Below, in pieces: positions 25,157-34,879 of a stretch of 64,000 nt of DNA (the stretch's first letter is position 1; every line of letters starts with the position of its first letter). This stretch comes from Burkholderiales bacterium (GTDB lineage: Bacteria > Pseudomonadota > Gammaproteobacteria > Burkholderiales > JAEUOS01): assembly GCA_016790635.1 (NCBI GenBank), contig JAEUOR010000019.1:1-64000 (forward strand), given 5' to 3'. Position numbers and translations under genes: made by a program. The notes beneath the pieces are model-generated. The model did no database searches. It had not been told where the DNA came from and saw only the letters and a program-made list of their open reading frames with translations.

Positions 25157-26388
25157 GCACCCCGACCCAGTCCTTCCCCGCGCTCCGGGTGCGCGGTTAC
25201 CGCGCCCATTTCGCGTTCAACGCCATGACCATGCTGGCCGACAACGTCGAGCATGTCATCAGCTACTGGGCCATGTACCAGAAGTTCAATTCCCCCGCGC
25301 TGGCCGGATTCGCGGTGGTATCGCACTGGGTACCGTTTCTGCTCTTCTCGGCCTACGCGGGCGCGCTGGCGGACCGCTTCGACCCGCGTCGCCTGATCCA
25401 GGTCGGCATGGGCATGTTCATCGCCGCCTCGCTCGGCTGGGCCTGGTTCATCCATACCGACACGCTGGAAGTCTGGCACGCGATGGTGCTGCTCACCCTG
25501 CACGGCTTTGCCGGTGTGCTGTGGGCGCCGGCCTCGCAACTGCTGCTGCACGACATCGTCAGTCCCGCGCTCCTGCCATCCGCGGTGCGCCTGAACGCGA
25601 CCGGCCGCTGGTTGGGCCTCTTGCTCGGGCCCGGGGTCGGCGCGGGCCTGTTGCTGGCCCTTGGGCCGGCGCCAGCGCTGGCGGTCAATGTGCTGATCTA
25701 CCTGCCGCTCACCCTCTGGCTGATCAACGCGCCCTACGGACCGAAATTCCGTCCCGCCGGCACCACGACGCCACGCGCGATGCGCGGCCTCGGGGACGTG
25801 CTGCGCACGGCGGCCGAAGTCGCGCGCCATCCGATCATCATGCCCATGACGCTCTTGGCCGGCGGCGCTTCATTCTTTGTCGGCGGCGCCTATCACGCGC
25901 AGATGCCGGGCTTCGCGCGCGAACTCGGTCACGGCGATCCGGGGCTGGCCTACGGATCATTGCTGGCGGCGGACGCAGCCGGCGCGTTGATCGCCGGCTT
26001 CGTCCTCGAAGGGCGCGGCCTGCTCAAGGCCGACCCGAAGAGCGCCATCGCCCTGGCGGTGCTGTGGGCCCTGTCCTTGACCGCCTTCGCGCTGTCGCAC
26101 AGCTTCATGTGGTCGCTGCTGCTCCTCTTCGCCGCCGGGTTCTTCGAACTCTCCTTCAACGCCATGGCGCAGACGCTGGTGCAGTTGAACGCCCCGGCGG
26201 ACATCCGCGGCCGGGTCATCGGCCTGTACAGCACGGCGGCGCTGGGCCTGCGCGCGTTCTCGGGCGTCACTGTCGGCATCCTCGGTGCGGCCATCGGCAT
26301 CCACTGGTCCCTGGCGGCTTCCGCGCTGGCGCTGACTGCCTTCATCCTCGTGCTCGCGGCCTTCGCCCTGCCGCCGAGGCGGGCCTAG
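25153..26388 (+). CDS. MFS transporter
   Basis: A major facilitator superfamily carrier of about 411 residues with around 12 membrane helices. It resembles the EntS-like exporter group: short N-terminus, AYAGALADRFDPRR in the loop between helices 2 and 3 and a hydrophilic centre loop near residue 205. No specific substrate can be inferred. The start is unusual: CTG at 25153 lies 6 bases after AAGGA and overlaps the preceding hydrolase stop (CTGA); the first standard in-frame start is GTG at 25189, 12 codons later and without a good Shine-Dalgarno. Either would give a full carrier. Confidence 0.85.
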   Translation: MSTPTQSFPALRVRGYRAHFAFNAMTMLADNVEHVISYWAMYQKFNSPALAGFAVVSHWVPFLLFSAYAGALADRFDPRRLIQVGMGMFIAASLGWAWFIHTDTLEVWHAMVLLTLHGFAGVLWAPASQLLLHDIVSPALLPSAVRLNATGRWLGLLLGPGVGAGLLLALGPAPALAVNVLIYLPLTLWLINAPYGPKFRPAGTTTPRAMRGLGDVLRTAAEVARHPIIMPMTLLAGGASFFVGGAYHAQMPGFARELGHGDPGLAYGSLLAADAAGALIAGFVLEGRGLLKADPKSAIALAVLWALSLTAFALSHSFMWSLLLLFAAGFFELSFNAMAQTLVQLNAPADIRGRVIGLYSTAALGLRAFSGVTVGILGAAIGIHWSLAASALALTAFILVLAAFALPPRRA

Positions 26389-26419
26389 AATCAAGCCTTT
26401 CCCTCTTCACGAGACGATC

Positions 26420-27007
26420 ATGCACCGTTCGCTCCCGGCCGCCTGCCTCCTGCTCGCCCTCTCCATCCTGGGCGGCTGCGCGCCGCTGCTCACGCAAAGC
26501 CCCGGCCGTGGCCTGAGCCCGGTCAACGCCGTTTCCCAGGGCGAGGACAAGCATCTCATGCTGTTCGGCCACGACGTGGTCAGCTACTTCACCGAGAACA
26601 CCCATCGCCCGGGTTCACCCGCCATCAAGAGCGTGTACAAGGACGTGACCTTCCGCTTCTCCAAGCCCGAACACAAGGCCATGTTCGACCGCGAACCGGA
26701 GAAATTCCTCCCGCAATACGGCGGCTACTGCGCCAACGGCATCGTCTACGCGATCCCCTGGGGCGGCGACGCCGACAGCTGGCTGGTGCGCGACGGCAAG
26801 CTCTACATTTTCGGCGGCAAGGGCTCGCGCGACGCATTCATGCTGGATGTGCCGAAGAACATCGCGTTGGCCGACAAGTACTGGAAGGAAGAGGTCAGCG
26901 GCTCGAACGCGTTCTTCCAGCGCACCTGGCGCACGACCCTGGGCAAGGTGCCGCACTACAAGACCGGCGCGCAATTGGCCGAGGATGTGGCGCGCGCGAG
27001 GAAATAG
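26420..27007 (+). CDS. YHS domain lipoprotein
   Basis: A 195-residue predicted lipoprotein: the signal peptide ends in a lipobox, LGGC, with the lipid-carrying cysteine at residue 20. The mature part begins with a linker and then a YHS-like domain (LMLFGHDVVSYFTE ... FRFSKPEHKAMFDREPEKFLPQYGGYCANGIVYA). YHS domains bind metals or sit in metal-handling proteins; the conserved cysteine and nearby aromatic residues are kept. It probably sits in the periplasm, attached to a membrane. It is monocistronic, 31 bases after the MFS gene. Function is unknown. Confidence 0.82.
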   Translation: MHRSLPAACLLLALSILGGCAPLLTQSPGRGLSPVNAVSQGEDKHLMLFGHDVVSYFTENTHRPGSPAIKSVYKDVTFRFSKPEHKAMFDREPEKFLPQYGGYCANGIVYAIPWGGDADSWLVRDGKLYIFGGKGSRDAFMLDVPKNIALADKYWKEEVSGSNAFFQRTWRTTLGKVPHYKTGAQLAEDVARARK

Positions 27008-27025
27008 CGCGGCCAGACGGCGTCG

Positions 27026-28009
27026 TCAGCCGCGTACCACCTTGCCGATAGCTTGCATTAACGCCTCAGGCGTATCGGGGTTGATCGAGCAGCCCGGCCC
27101 AAGCAGATGATGGCGCCCGCCGGTCTCAGCCAACGAGGCGTGGGCGATGCGCACCAGTTCGTCAACAGGCATACGACCGATCTCGGGCTTGGTGGGTAAG
27201 CCGCCCAACACCGCGCGACCGGTGCGCTCGCGCGCTTCGGTGAGCGTCGGGTTGCCCGGCGTGGTGGCCCAACTGAAGACCGTGGCCGGGTAGTCGATGA
27301 ATTCGTCGAAGTGAGTGTGATCGCCGCAGGCGTGCAGGATGTTGAAGGGTGCGTCCTTGACCGCTGCCATGATGGGGCGGTTGAACGGGTGCTCGAAGCG
27401 GCGCACCTCTTCCACGCTCATGAGCGCCTTGGTCGCGACGTTGGAGGCGAAGAAGAGCCCCTCGAAACCCGCCTGCATGCAGTTCTTCGCGTGATCGGTG
27501 AGAGTCTTGCTGATGGCGGCCAGGCCCGCTTCCAGCGCGTCGGGTTGCTTGCGCATCATCGCGAACACCGCGTCGCGCCCGCCCGGCAACATGAAGGTTG
27601 CTGTCATCAGTGGAGAAAAAATCGTCGCTGCAAGCGGCGGCTCGGGACCGACGCGGCGGCGGATGTCCAGGTAGGCCTCCAGTTGTTCGCCCAGGGCGCC
27701 GCCGGATGCATCGACAGGTGTCAACGCGCCGAATTCGGCCGCATTCATGCAGGCCGGGCGCGTCATCTTGAACTGCACCGCACGTTGACTGGACGATTCG
27801 ATCCTGGTGCCCCACATTTCCGCGAAGCAGGTGGCGCGCGACTGAGGCTTGACGAAATCCCAGTCGAAGGTCTGCATCAGGCGCACGGTCTCGTCGGCGA
27901 GCGCCTTGGCCGTGCCCTCGCAGGCGAAGTTGTGCAGCCAGAAACCGACCGGCACCCGATCCACGGGCTCGCCCTTGACGGCGGCCATGCAGCGTTCACG
28001 CTTGTTCAT
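27026..28009 (-). CDS. Uroporphyrinogen decarboxylase-family protein, methyltransferase-like
   Basis: The 327-residue protein has the UroD fold but is not HemE: it lacks the substrate-binding RQAGRY motif near the N-terminus. It does contain H226-x-C228 (ILHACGDHTH) and C307 (GPGCSINPDTP), the zinc-binding pattern of UroD-family methyltransferases such as MtaA/MtbA and CmuA, which move methyl groups from a corrinoid to a thiol. A methyl-transfer role is therefore more likely than haem synthesis; no corrinoid protein is seen nearby. Its ATG overlaps the stop of the ABC binding protein gene (ATGA), so the two are translationally coupled. It may process the compound imported by that transporter. 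Confidence 0.82.
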   Translation of the reverse strand: MNKRERCMAAVKGEPVDRVPVGFWLHNFACEGTAKALADETVRLMQTFDWDFVKPQSRATCFAEMWGTRIESSSQRAVQFKMTRPACMNAAEFGALTPVDASGGALGEQLEAYLDIRRRVGPEPPLAATIFSPLMTATFMLPGGRDAVFAMMRKQPDALEAGLAAISKTLTDHAKNCMQAGFEGLFFASNVATKALMSVEEVRRFEHPFNRPIMAAVKDAPFNILHACGDHTHFDEFIDYPATVFSWATTPGNPTLTEARERTGRAVLGGLPTKPEIGRMPVDELVRIAHASLAETGGRHHLLGPGCSINPDTPEALMQAIGKVVRG

Positions 28010-29577
28010 TTGCGGGTGATCCTCAAGTCTTCGTAGGGCGCGGTGTAGGGGTTGGCGGGGATCGCGTTCAGGGCGTCGAACTCGACCCGCGGTCCCACCG
28101 ACACCAGGTAGGCGTATTCGATGATGGGCGCGAAGACGCTGCGCTCCGACAGCAGGCGCTGGATCGACTCCAGGGACTTGGCGCGCACTTCGCGGCGCGT
28201 TTCGCCGGCCTGCTCGCGATACAGCTTGTCGACCTCGGCGATCGGCGCGTAGACGTACTGCCCGCCGCCGGCCACGTACTGCTCGATGCGCGTGGCGGCG
28301 TTGCCGGGCGAACCGCTGCCTGCCAGGACCACGCCTTTCAATTTTTTCTCGGCGTGCTGCTTCAGGAACGCGGCGCGCTCGATCGGCCGCAGTTTGATGC
28401 GTATGCCGACCGCGTTCAGGTCATTGACCACCGCCTCGCCGATCCCGCTGGCGGCAAAGGGCTCGGCGGAGAGCTCACCGGCATCGAAACCGTTGGCGAA
28501 GCCCGCTTCGGCCAACAGCTTTTTCGCACGCGCGGGATCGTGGGGTATCGGCGGCGGGTTCCAGTAGAACTCATGCGCCTGCGGAATGATCGAGGCGGAA
28601 AGCTTGCCCAGGCCCAGGTAGGAGGCGTCGTTGATGGCCTTGCGGTCGATCGCGAGGCTCGCCGCCAGGCGCACGCGCGCATCCGCCCACGGCGACTTGG
28701 GCTCGGACTGCTCGGTGAATTGCAACCACAGGGTCACGGGGATCGCCGCCGACTTGAGCTTCAATCCCGTGGTCTTGCGTACCTCCTCGGCCAAGGGGCC
28801 GACGATGCCGTAGGCGATGTCGATCTCGCCGCGCTTCAAGGCCGCCAGGCGGGTGGCATCGTCCGGGATCACGCGCAGGACCAGCGTCTTGACATTGGGG
28901 CTCTTGCGCCAATAGCCGTCGAAGGCTTCGAGCACCAACTCGACGCCGGGCTTGAAGGAGACGAACTTGTACGGCCCGGCGCCGACCGGGGCGCGCTTGA
29001 AACCTTCGTCGCCGACCTTTTCGATGTACTTCCTGGGCACGATCCAGCCCGCACCGGTGGCCGGCGTGCCGTAGAAAGTCATGAAGTCCGGCCACACCTC
29101 CTTCAAACGGAATCGGACGCGCTGCTGGTCGACCACCTCGACTGCCGCCACCTTGGACTTGAGCAGCGTCGCCGAGGCGCCCTTGTAGCGCTCGAAGGAA
29201 AACTTGACGTCGTCCGCGGTGACCGGGTCGCCATTGTGAAAGCGCGCGTTCTTGCGCAACACGAATTCGTAGGTAAGCCCGTCGCGGCCGGCGCTCCACG
29301 ACTCGGCCAGGCTATTGCCCATGGCGTTGCCGGTGATCGGGCGCACCAGCGCGTCGTGCAGGGCGTAGTACACCATCAGCGGCAGCGCGGTGCCGGTGGC
29401 TTCCGCGGGGTCGAAGAAGGTCGGCGCCAGCGAGACATGCACGCCCCAGGTGAGCGTGCCTTCCGGATTGGCACTGGCCGTGCCCGGCTGGAACGACAAG
29501 ACTGCCGAAGCTCCGAGCACCGCAACCAGTGCTCCTTGCCGCGCCGCCCTCGCGGCGCGCTTGATCCATGCGATCAT
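28006..29577 (-). CDS. ABC transporter substrate-binding protein, family 5 (peptide/nickel type)
   Basis: A periplasmic binding protein of 523 residues (SBP_bac_5/DppA-like). After the signal peptide (about 1-36) it shows the family features: RKNARFHNGDPVTADDVKFS, GAGPYKFVSFKPG, and LVLRVIPDDATRLAALKRGEID. The ATG at 29577 follows GGGAGA by 7 bases. The matching permeases and ATPases are divergent on the plus strand, with only 52 bp between the two starts. That gap carries the palindrome TCGATCGA (29609-29616) and a TAAGAT box on the minus strand at 29616-29621. The ligand may be a peptide, amine or other small molecule; the coupled UroD-family gene hints at a methylated compound. Confidence 0.9.
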   Translation of the reverse strand: MIAWIKRAARAARQGALVAVLGASAVLSFQPGTASANPEGTLTWGVHVSLAPTFFDPAEATGTALPLMVYYALHDALVRPITGNAMGNSLAESWSAGRDGLTYEFVLRKNARFHNGDPVTADDVKFSFERYKGASATLLKSKVAAVEVVDQQRVRFRLKEVWPDFMTFYGTPATGAGWIVPRKYIEKVGDEGFKRAPVGAGPYKFVSFKPGVELVLEAFDGYWRKSPNVKTLVLRVIPDDATRLAALKRGEIDIAYGIVGPLAEEVRKTTGLKLKSAAIPVTLWLQFTEQSEPKSPWADARVRLAASLAIDRKAINDASYLGLGKLSASIIPQAHEFYWNPPPIPHDPARAKKLLAEAGFANGFDAGELSAEPFAASGIGEAVVNDLNAVGIRIKLRPIERAAFLKQHAEKKLKGVVLAGSGSPGNAATRIEQYVAGGGQYVYAPIAEVDKLYREQAGETRREVRAKSLESIQRLLSERSVFAPIIEYAYLVSVGPRVEFDALNAIPANPYTAPYEDLRITRK

Positions 29578-29629
29578 CGCTGCGTCTCCCAAAAGAAATT
29601 GTCTTCGGTCGATCGATCTTAGCACCGCA

Positions 29630-30547
29630 ATGTCACGCTTTCTTCTCACACGCTTGGGCTATGCCGGGGTTTCGCTGCTCCTGCTCGCGCTCACGATCTT
29701 CGTCTTGACGCGCGCCTCCGGCGACCCGGCACTCTTGCTCACCGAACCCGGCGCCAGCGCCGCCGACCTGGCCGCGGTGCGCGCGCGCTTCGGGCTGGAC
29801 CAGCCACTGCCTTTGCAGTTCGCCGCCTTCCTGTCCAGCGCCCTGCGTGGCGACTTCGGCGTGTCCCTCTACTACCGCACCCCGGTGCTGGACCTGTACC
29901 TTCAACGCCTGCCCAATTCCCTGCTCTTGGCCGGTGTCGCGTTCGCCTGGTCCATGCTCCTGGGCGTGGGCTGCGGCGTGCTGGCGGCCCTCCATCCGCA
30001 TCGCTGGTGGGACCATGTTGTGCGCATCCTTGCCCTGGGCGGCCTGGCGATCCCGGCCTTCTGGCTGGGCATGCTCCTTATCCTGGCCTTCTCGGTAGGC
30101 CTGGAATGGCTGCCTTCCTCCGGCGACGGCACCTGGCTGCACCTCGTCCTGCCGGCCTTGACCCTGGGCTGGTATTTCGCCGCCGCGCACATGCGCCTGA
30201 CGCGCTCGTCAATGCTGGAGGTGCTGGGCAGCGACTACGTGAAGCTGGCGCGCATCAAGGGCCTGCCCGAGACCCGCGTGATCCTAGTGCATGCGCTCAA
30301 GAACGCGCTGATCCCGGTGCTGACCCTGGCCGGCATCAGCCTGGTGACCATGGTCAACGCCGCGGTGGTGGTCGAGACGGTGTTCGCCTGGCCGGGCATC
30401 GGCCGGCTGCTCTACGAAGGCGTGAGCCTGCGCGATTTTCCGGTGGTGCAGACCACCGTGCTATTGGCCGGCGCGATGATCATCGTCGTCAACCTCCTGG
30501 TCGATCTCCTGTACGCGTGGATCGACCCGCGCATCCGCCATGGCTGA
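29630..30547 (+). CDS. Peptide-type ABC transporter permease, DppB-like
   Basis: A membrane subunit of 305 residues with about six helices. The family periplasmic region follows helix 1 (DPALLLTEPGASAADLAAVRA; LDQPLPLQF), and the coupling-helix motif EVLGSDYVKLARIKGL, which docks to the ATPases, is at about 200-215. The ATG at 29630 is set by the protein N-terminus MSRFLLTRLGYA; a longer frame upstream overlaps the divergent binding protein. It overlaps the next permease by 8 bases. It forms the translocation pore together with DppC. Confidence 0.9.
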   Translation: MSRFLLTRLGYAGVSLLLLALTIFVLTRASGDPALLLTEPGASAADLAAVRARFGLDQPLPLQFAAFLSSALRGDFGVSLYYRTPVLDLYLQRLPNSLLLAGVAFAWSMLLGVGCGVLAALHPHRWWDHVVRILALGGLAIPAFWLGMLLILAFSVGLEWLPSSGDGTWLHLVLPALTLGWYFAAAHMRLTRSSMLEVLGSDYVKLARIKGLPETRVILVHALKNALIPVLTLAGISLVTMVNAAVVVETVFAWPGIGRLLYEGVSLRDFPVVQTTVLLAGAMIIVVNLLVDLLYAWIDPRIRHG

Positions 30548-31414
30548 GGCAAGCGGCGCATCCAGCGTGGCCACGGGCGCCGCGACGCGGCAACGCCTGC
30601 CCTGGCTGGCGCTTGCCATCCTCGCGCTCTTCGCCGGGGTGGCATTAGCTGCGCCCTGGCTCGCGCCGCACGACCCGGAGATCGGGCGCCTGGCCATGCG
30701 CTTCAAGCCGCCCGCCTGGGTCGAGGGCGGCACGACGCGCCATCTTCTTGGCACCGACCACCAGGGCCGCGACGTGCTCTCGCGACTGATATTCGGAGCG
30801 CGCATCTCGCTGGCCGTCGGCGTCGCCGCGGTCTTGGTCGCCGGTGTCTTCGGCACGCTCCTGGGCATGCTGGCCGGTTACTTTCGCGGCTGGGTCGATC
30901 AGGTGATCTCGCGCATCATCGACGCGTGGCTGGCGCTGCCTTCGCTGGTGTTCGCGATCTTCCTGGCGGCGCTGACCACCCCCTCGGCCGGCAACATCGT
31001 GCTGATCCTCTCGGTGGTGTACTGGACCCGCTATGCCCGCGTGGTGCGCGGCGAGGTGCTGTCCCTGGGCACGCGCGACTTCGTGCTTTTGGCGCGCGTA
31101 GCCGGCGTGACACCGCTGCGCATACTCTGGCGCCACATCCTGCCCAACATCATGAACACCACCGTGGTGCTGGCGACCCTGATGCTGGGTGTGGTCATTG
31201 TCACCGAAGCCTCGCTGTCCTTCCTGGGGGTCGGCGTCCCGCCGCCGCAGCCAGCCTGGGGCCTGATGCTGGCCGACGGCAAGAAAGGCCTCATGACCGG
31301 CTACTGGTGGCTCACGGTGTTTCCGGGCCTGGCGATCATGCTGGTGGTGCTGGCGGCCAGCCTGGCCGGCGACTGGCTGCGCGACCGCCTCGACCCGCGC
31401 CTGACGGTCAACGC

Positions 31415-31418
<4 letters not shown>
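30540..31418 (+). CDS. Peptide-type ABC transporter permease, DppC-like
   Basis: The second pore subunit, 292 residues, with an N-terminal membrane segment (about 22-42), the family motif HLLGTDHQGRDVLSRLIFGAR near 63-82, and the coupling motif LSLGTRDFVLLARVAGVTP near 180-198. The ATG at 30540 lies inside the end of the upstream permease gene; its own stop overlaps the next start (ATGA). Substrate is set by the divergent binding protein. Confidence 0.9.
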
Positions 31419-32385
<967 letters not shown>

Positions 32386-32389
<4 letters not shown>

Positions 32390-33348
32390 GCGCGGCACTC
32401 CTCGAATTCACCGACGTGGTCCGGCATTTCGCCGACCCGTCAATGATGCCGGGCCGACGGCGCGTCGCCCGCGCGCTGGACGGCGTAGGCCTGCGCATCG
32501 CGCCCGGCGAAAGCGTGGGTCTGGTCGGCGAGTCTGGCTGCGGCAAGTCCACCCTCGCGCGCCTGGCACTGCTGCTGGATGCGCCGACTTCCGGGCGGAT
32601 CGCTTTCGCTGGTCGCGATGTTGGGGGCTTCGATGCCGCGGCACGTGCCGAGTTCCGGCGTCGCGTGCAGGCGGTTTTCCAGGACCCGACCTCCTCCTTG
32701 AGCCCGCGCATGCGGCTGCAGGAAATCATCGCCGAGCCGCTGCGCGCGCAGGGCGTGCGCGCCGCGGCGCGGCTCGACGCCGCCGTCGCGGAAGCACTGA
32801 CCGCGGTAGGCCTTGCCACCGACATGGCGCGGCGCTACCCGCACGAACTGTCCGGTGGCCAGCGCCAGCGCGTCGCCATCGCGCGCGCCATCGTCGCCCG
32901 GCCGGACCTGGTGATCCTGGATGAACCGATCTCCTCGCTCGACGTCTCGGTGCGCGCGCAGATCCTGAACCTCCTGGCCGAACTCAAGGCCGCGCGCGGC
33001 ACGGCCTATCTCTTCATCGCCCACGACCTGCTGGCGGTGGCGTCGCTGGCCGACCGCATCGCGGTCATGTACCTGGGACGCATCGTCGAGGAAGGCGACG
33101 CGCAGGCCGTCAGCGCCGCACCGTTGCATCCCTACACGCGTTTGCTGTTCGCTTCAGCCGCCATGGAGGATGGGGCGGCCGCGTCCGAGGGCGAGCCGCC
33201 GTCGGCCTACGCACCGCCATCCGGCTGCCGCTTTCACCCGCGCTGCCCGCTGGCGCAGGCGCGCTGCGCGAACGAGGTTCCCTTGCTGCGTGAAGTGGGT
33301 GGCCGGCGCGTTGCTTGCCATTTCGTGCCCGCTGGTCACGGTCTGTAG
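32386..33348 (+). CDS. Peptide-type ABC transporter ATPase, DppF-like
   Basis: The second ATPase, 320 residues: Walker A GESGCGKST near 48-56, signature LSGGQRQRV near 162-170, Walker B LVILDEPISSLD near 182-193, and the C-terminal FHPRCPLAQARC motif. It is the last gene of the importer operon. Its 3' end overlaps the convergent tupA gene by 13 bases, so the two transcripts are antisense to each other there; no terminator is visible in the overlap. Confidence 0.92.
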
Positions 33349-34163
33349 TTCGGGAAGAACAGCCGCTCGCCGCCGACCTGGTACCCGGCGATGGTGGCCT
33401 GCCCTTCGGCGGAAATCAGCCAGTCGATAAAGGCCTGCCCGAGTTCGCGCTTGACGTGCGCGTGCCGCGCCGGGTTGACCAGCATCACCCCGTATTGGTT
33501 GAAGAGCCGCGTGTCGCCTTCCACCAGGATCGCAAGGTCGGCGCGATTCTTGAACGACAACCACGTGCCGCGGTCGGCCAGGAGATAGGCGTTCATCGAA
33601 GCGGCGGTGTTGAGCGCCGGCCCCATGCCGGAGCCGGTCTCGCGGTACCACGGCCCCTTGGCCTTGTCGATGTCGATGCCGGCCAAGCGCCAGTAGCGCA
33701 CTTCCGCCGCGTGGGTGCCGCTCTTGTCGCCGCGCGACACGAAGGGCGCCTTGGCCGCCTCGACACGTTTCAATCCTTCCAGGATGTCGCGCCCGGCGCT
33801 CTTCGCCGGGTCGGCCTTGGGCCCGATCAGAACGAAATCGTTGTACATGACCGCGAAGCGCTTGACGCCGAAGCCGTCGGCGACGAACTTCTCCTCGGCA
33901 GCCTGGTCGTGGACCAGGACCACATCGGCATCGCCGCGGCGTCCCTGATCGAGCGCCTGGCCGGTGCCGACCGCGACCACGCGCACCTTGATGCCGGTCT
34001 TTTTCTCGAACGCGGGCAGCAGGTGGCCGAAGAGGCCCGACTGCTCCGTCGAGGTGGTCGATGCGAGCACGATGAAGCGCTCGCGGGCCATGGTCCCCGC
34101 GCTTGCGCAGACGAGCGCGGCAAACCACGCCGCCACGGCAAGCCCGCGGAAGTACCCTCTCAT
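33336..34163 (-). CDS. tupA: Tungstate-binding periplasmic protein
   Basis: A periplasmic oxyanion-binding protein of 275 residues of the TupA (tungstate) family. It has a signal peptide (about 1-25, cleavage after AGTMA), then the anion-binding start LASTTSTEQSGLF, and TGIKVRVVAVGTGQAL. The polar Ser/Thr pattern STTST and the later SRGDKSGTH are oxyanion contacts typical of TupA; phosphate- and molybdate-binding relatives differ. It is the last gene of a tupB-tupC-tupA operon on the minus strand; its ATG overlaps the tupC stop (ATGA). Tungstate or molybdate supply may matter for the molybdenum hydroxylase 15 kb away, but that link is inferred. Confidence 0.88.
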   Translation of the reverse strand: MRGYFRGLAVAAWFAALVCASAGTMARERFIVLASTTSTEQSGLFGHLLPAFEKKTGIKVRVVAVGTGQALDQGRRGDADVVLVHDQAAEEKFVADGFGVKRFAVMYNDFVLIGPKADPAKSAGRDILEGLKRVEAAKAPFVSRGDKSGTHAAEVRYWRLAGIDIDKAKGPWYRETGSGMGPALNTAASMNAYLLADRGTWLSFKNRADLAILVEGDTRLFNQYGVMLVNPARHAHVKRELGQAFIDWLISAEGQATIAGYQVGGERLFFPNYRP

Positions 34164-34879
34164 GCGAGCTCGCCTTCGAGATACGCGCGTGCCGGGGCCG
34201 AGACGGGATTGGCGAAGAAATCAGCCGTGCTCGCCTCCTCGGCAACGCGGCCATCATGCAGAAAGACGATGCGCTCGGCAAAGCGCTTGGCGATGCCGCG
34301 ATGGTGGGTGACGAGCACGACGGCCACGCCCGCCGCGGCGATCCCATGAATGATGGCCTCGACCGTACGCACTGCGCTCGGATCAAGGCTTGCCGTCGGT
34401 TCATCGAGCAAGAGGACGTCAGGTTCGAGCGCCCAGGCGCGGGCCAAGGCGACGCGCTGTTGTTCGCCACCGGACAGCACGCGCCCGGGCCGCTCGGCGA
34501 GCGCGGACAGGCCGACGCGCGCCAGGGCCGCGAGCGAACGCTCGCGCCGTTCTTCTGCCGAAATGGCCCGGTGCGCCGGGCTCACCGCAAGTCCGTAAGC
34601 GACGTTGTCCAGCGCCGAGCGCCGGAGCAACACCGGGCGCTGGAACACCATGGCGATGCGCGGCGCGCGCCCGGCGACCGGCGCCCATTCGACACGCCCC
34701 GCGGTCGGCGTCAGCAGACCATGCAGCACACGCAGGAGAACGCTCTTGCCGGCGCCGTTCGCGCCGAGCACCGCGATGCGTGCGCGCGGCAGGGCCAGGT
34801 TGACGCCGTCGAGCGCGCGGTGCCCGCGCCCAGCGACCGTGATCGCCTCGAGTCGCACCATGCTGCCAGCTTCAGCCAT
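34160..34879 (-). CDS. tupC: Tungstate ABC transporter ATPase
   Basis: A 239-residue ATPase: Walker A GANGAGKS near residues 39-46, signature LSGGEQQR, Walker B VLLLDEPTASLD, and the H-loop VTHHRG. The ATG at 34879 was preferred over an in-frame start 30 bases upstream because only the last 8 bases of tupB overlap it. It overlaps tupA by 4 bases. It powers the TupB pore; tungstate is the likely substrate on account of the TupA sequence. Confidence 0.85.
   Translation of the reverse strand: MAEAGSMVRLEAITVAGRGHRALDGVNLALPRARIAVLGANGAGKSVLLRVLHGLLTPTAGRVEWAPVAGRAPRIAMVFQRPVLLRRSALDNVAYGLAVSPAHRAISAEERRERSLAALARVGLSALAERPGRVLSGGEQQRVALARAWALEPDVLLLDEPTASLDPSAVRTVEAIIHGIAAAGVAVVLVTHHRGIAKRFAERIVFLHDGRVAEEASTADFFANPVSAPARAYLEGELA

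Noticed and set aside
27026..28009. Calling the UroD-family gene hemE
   Set aside because: The HemE substrate motif RQAGRY is missing and methyltransferase-type zinc ligands are present.
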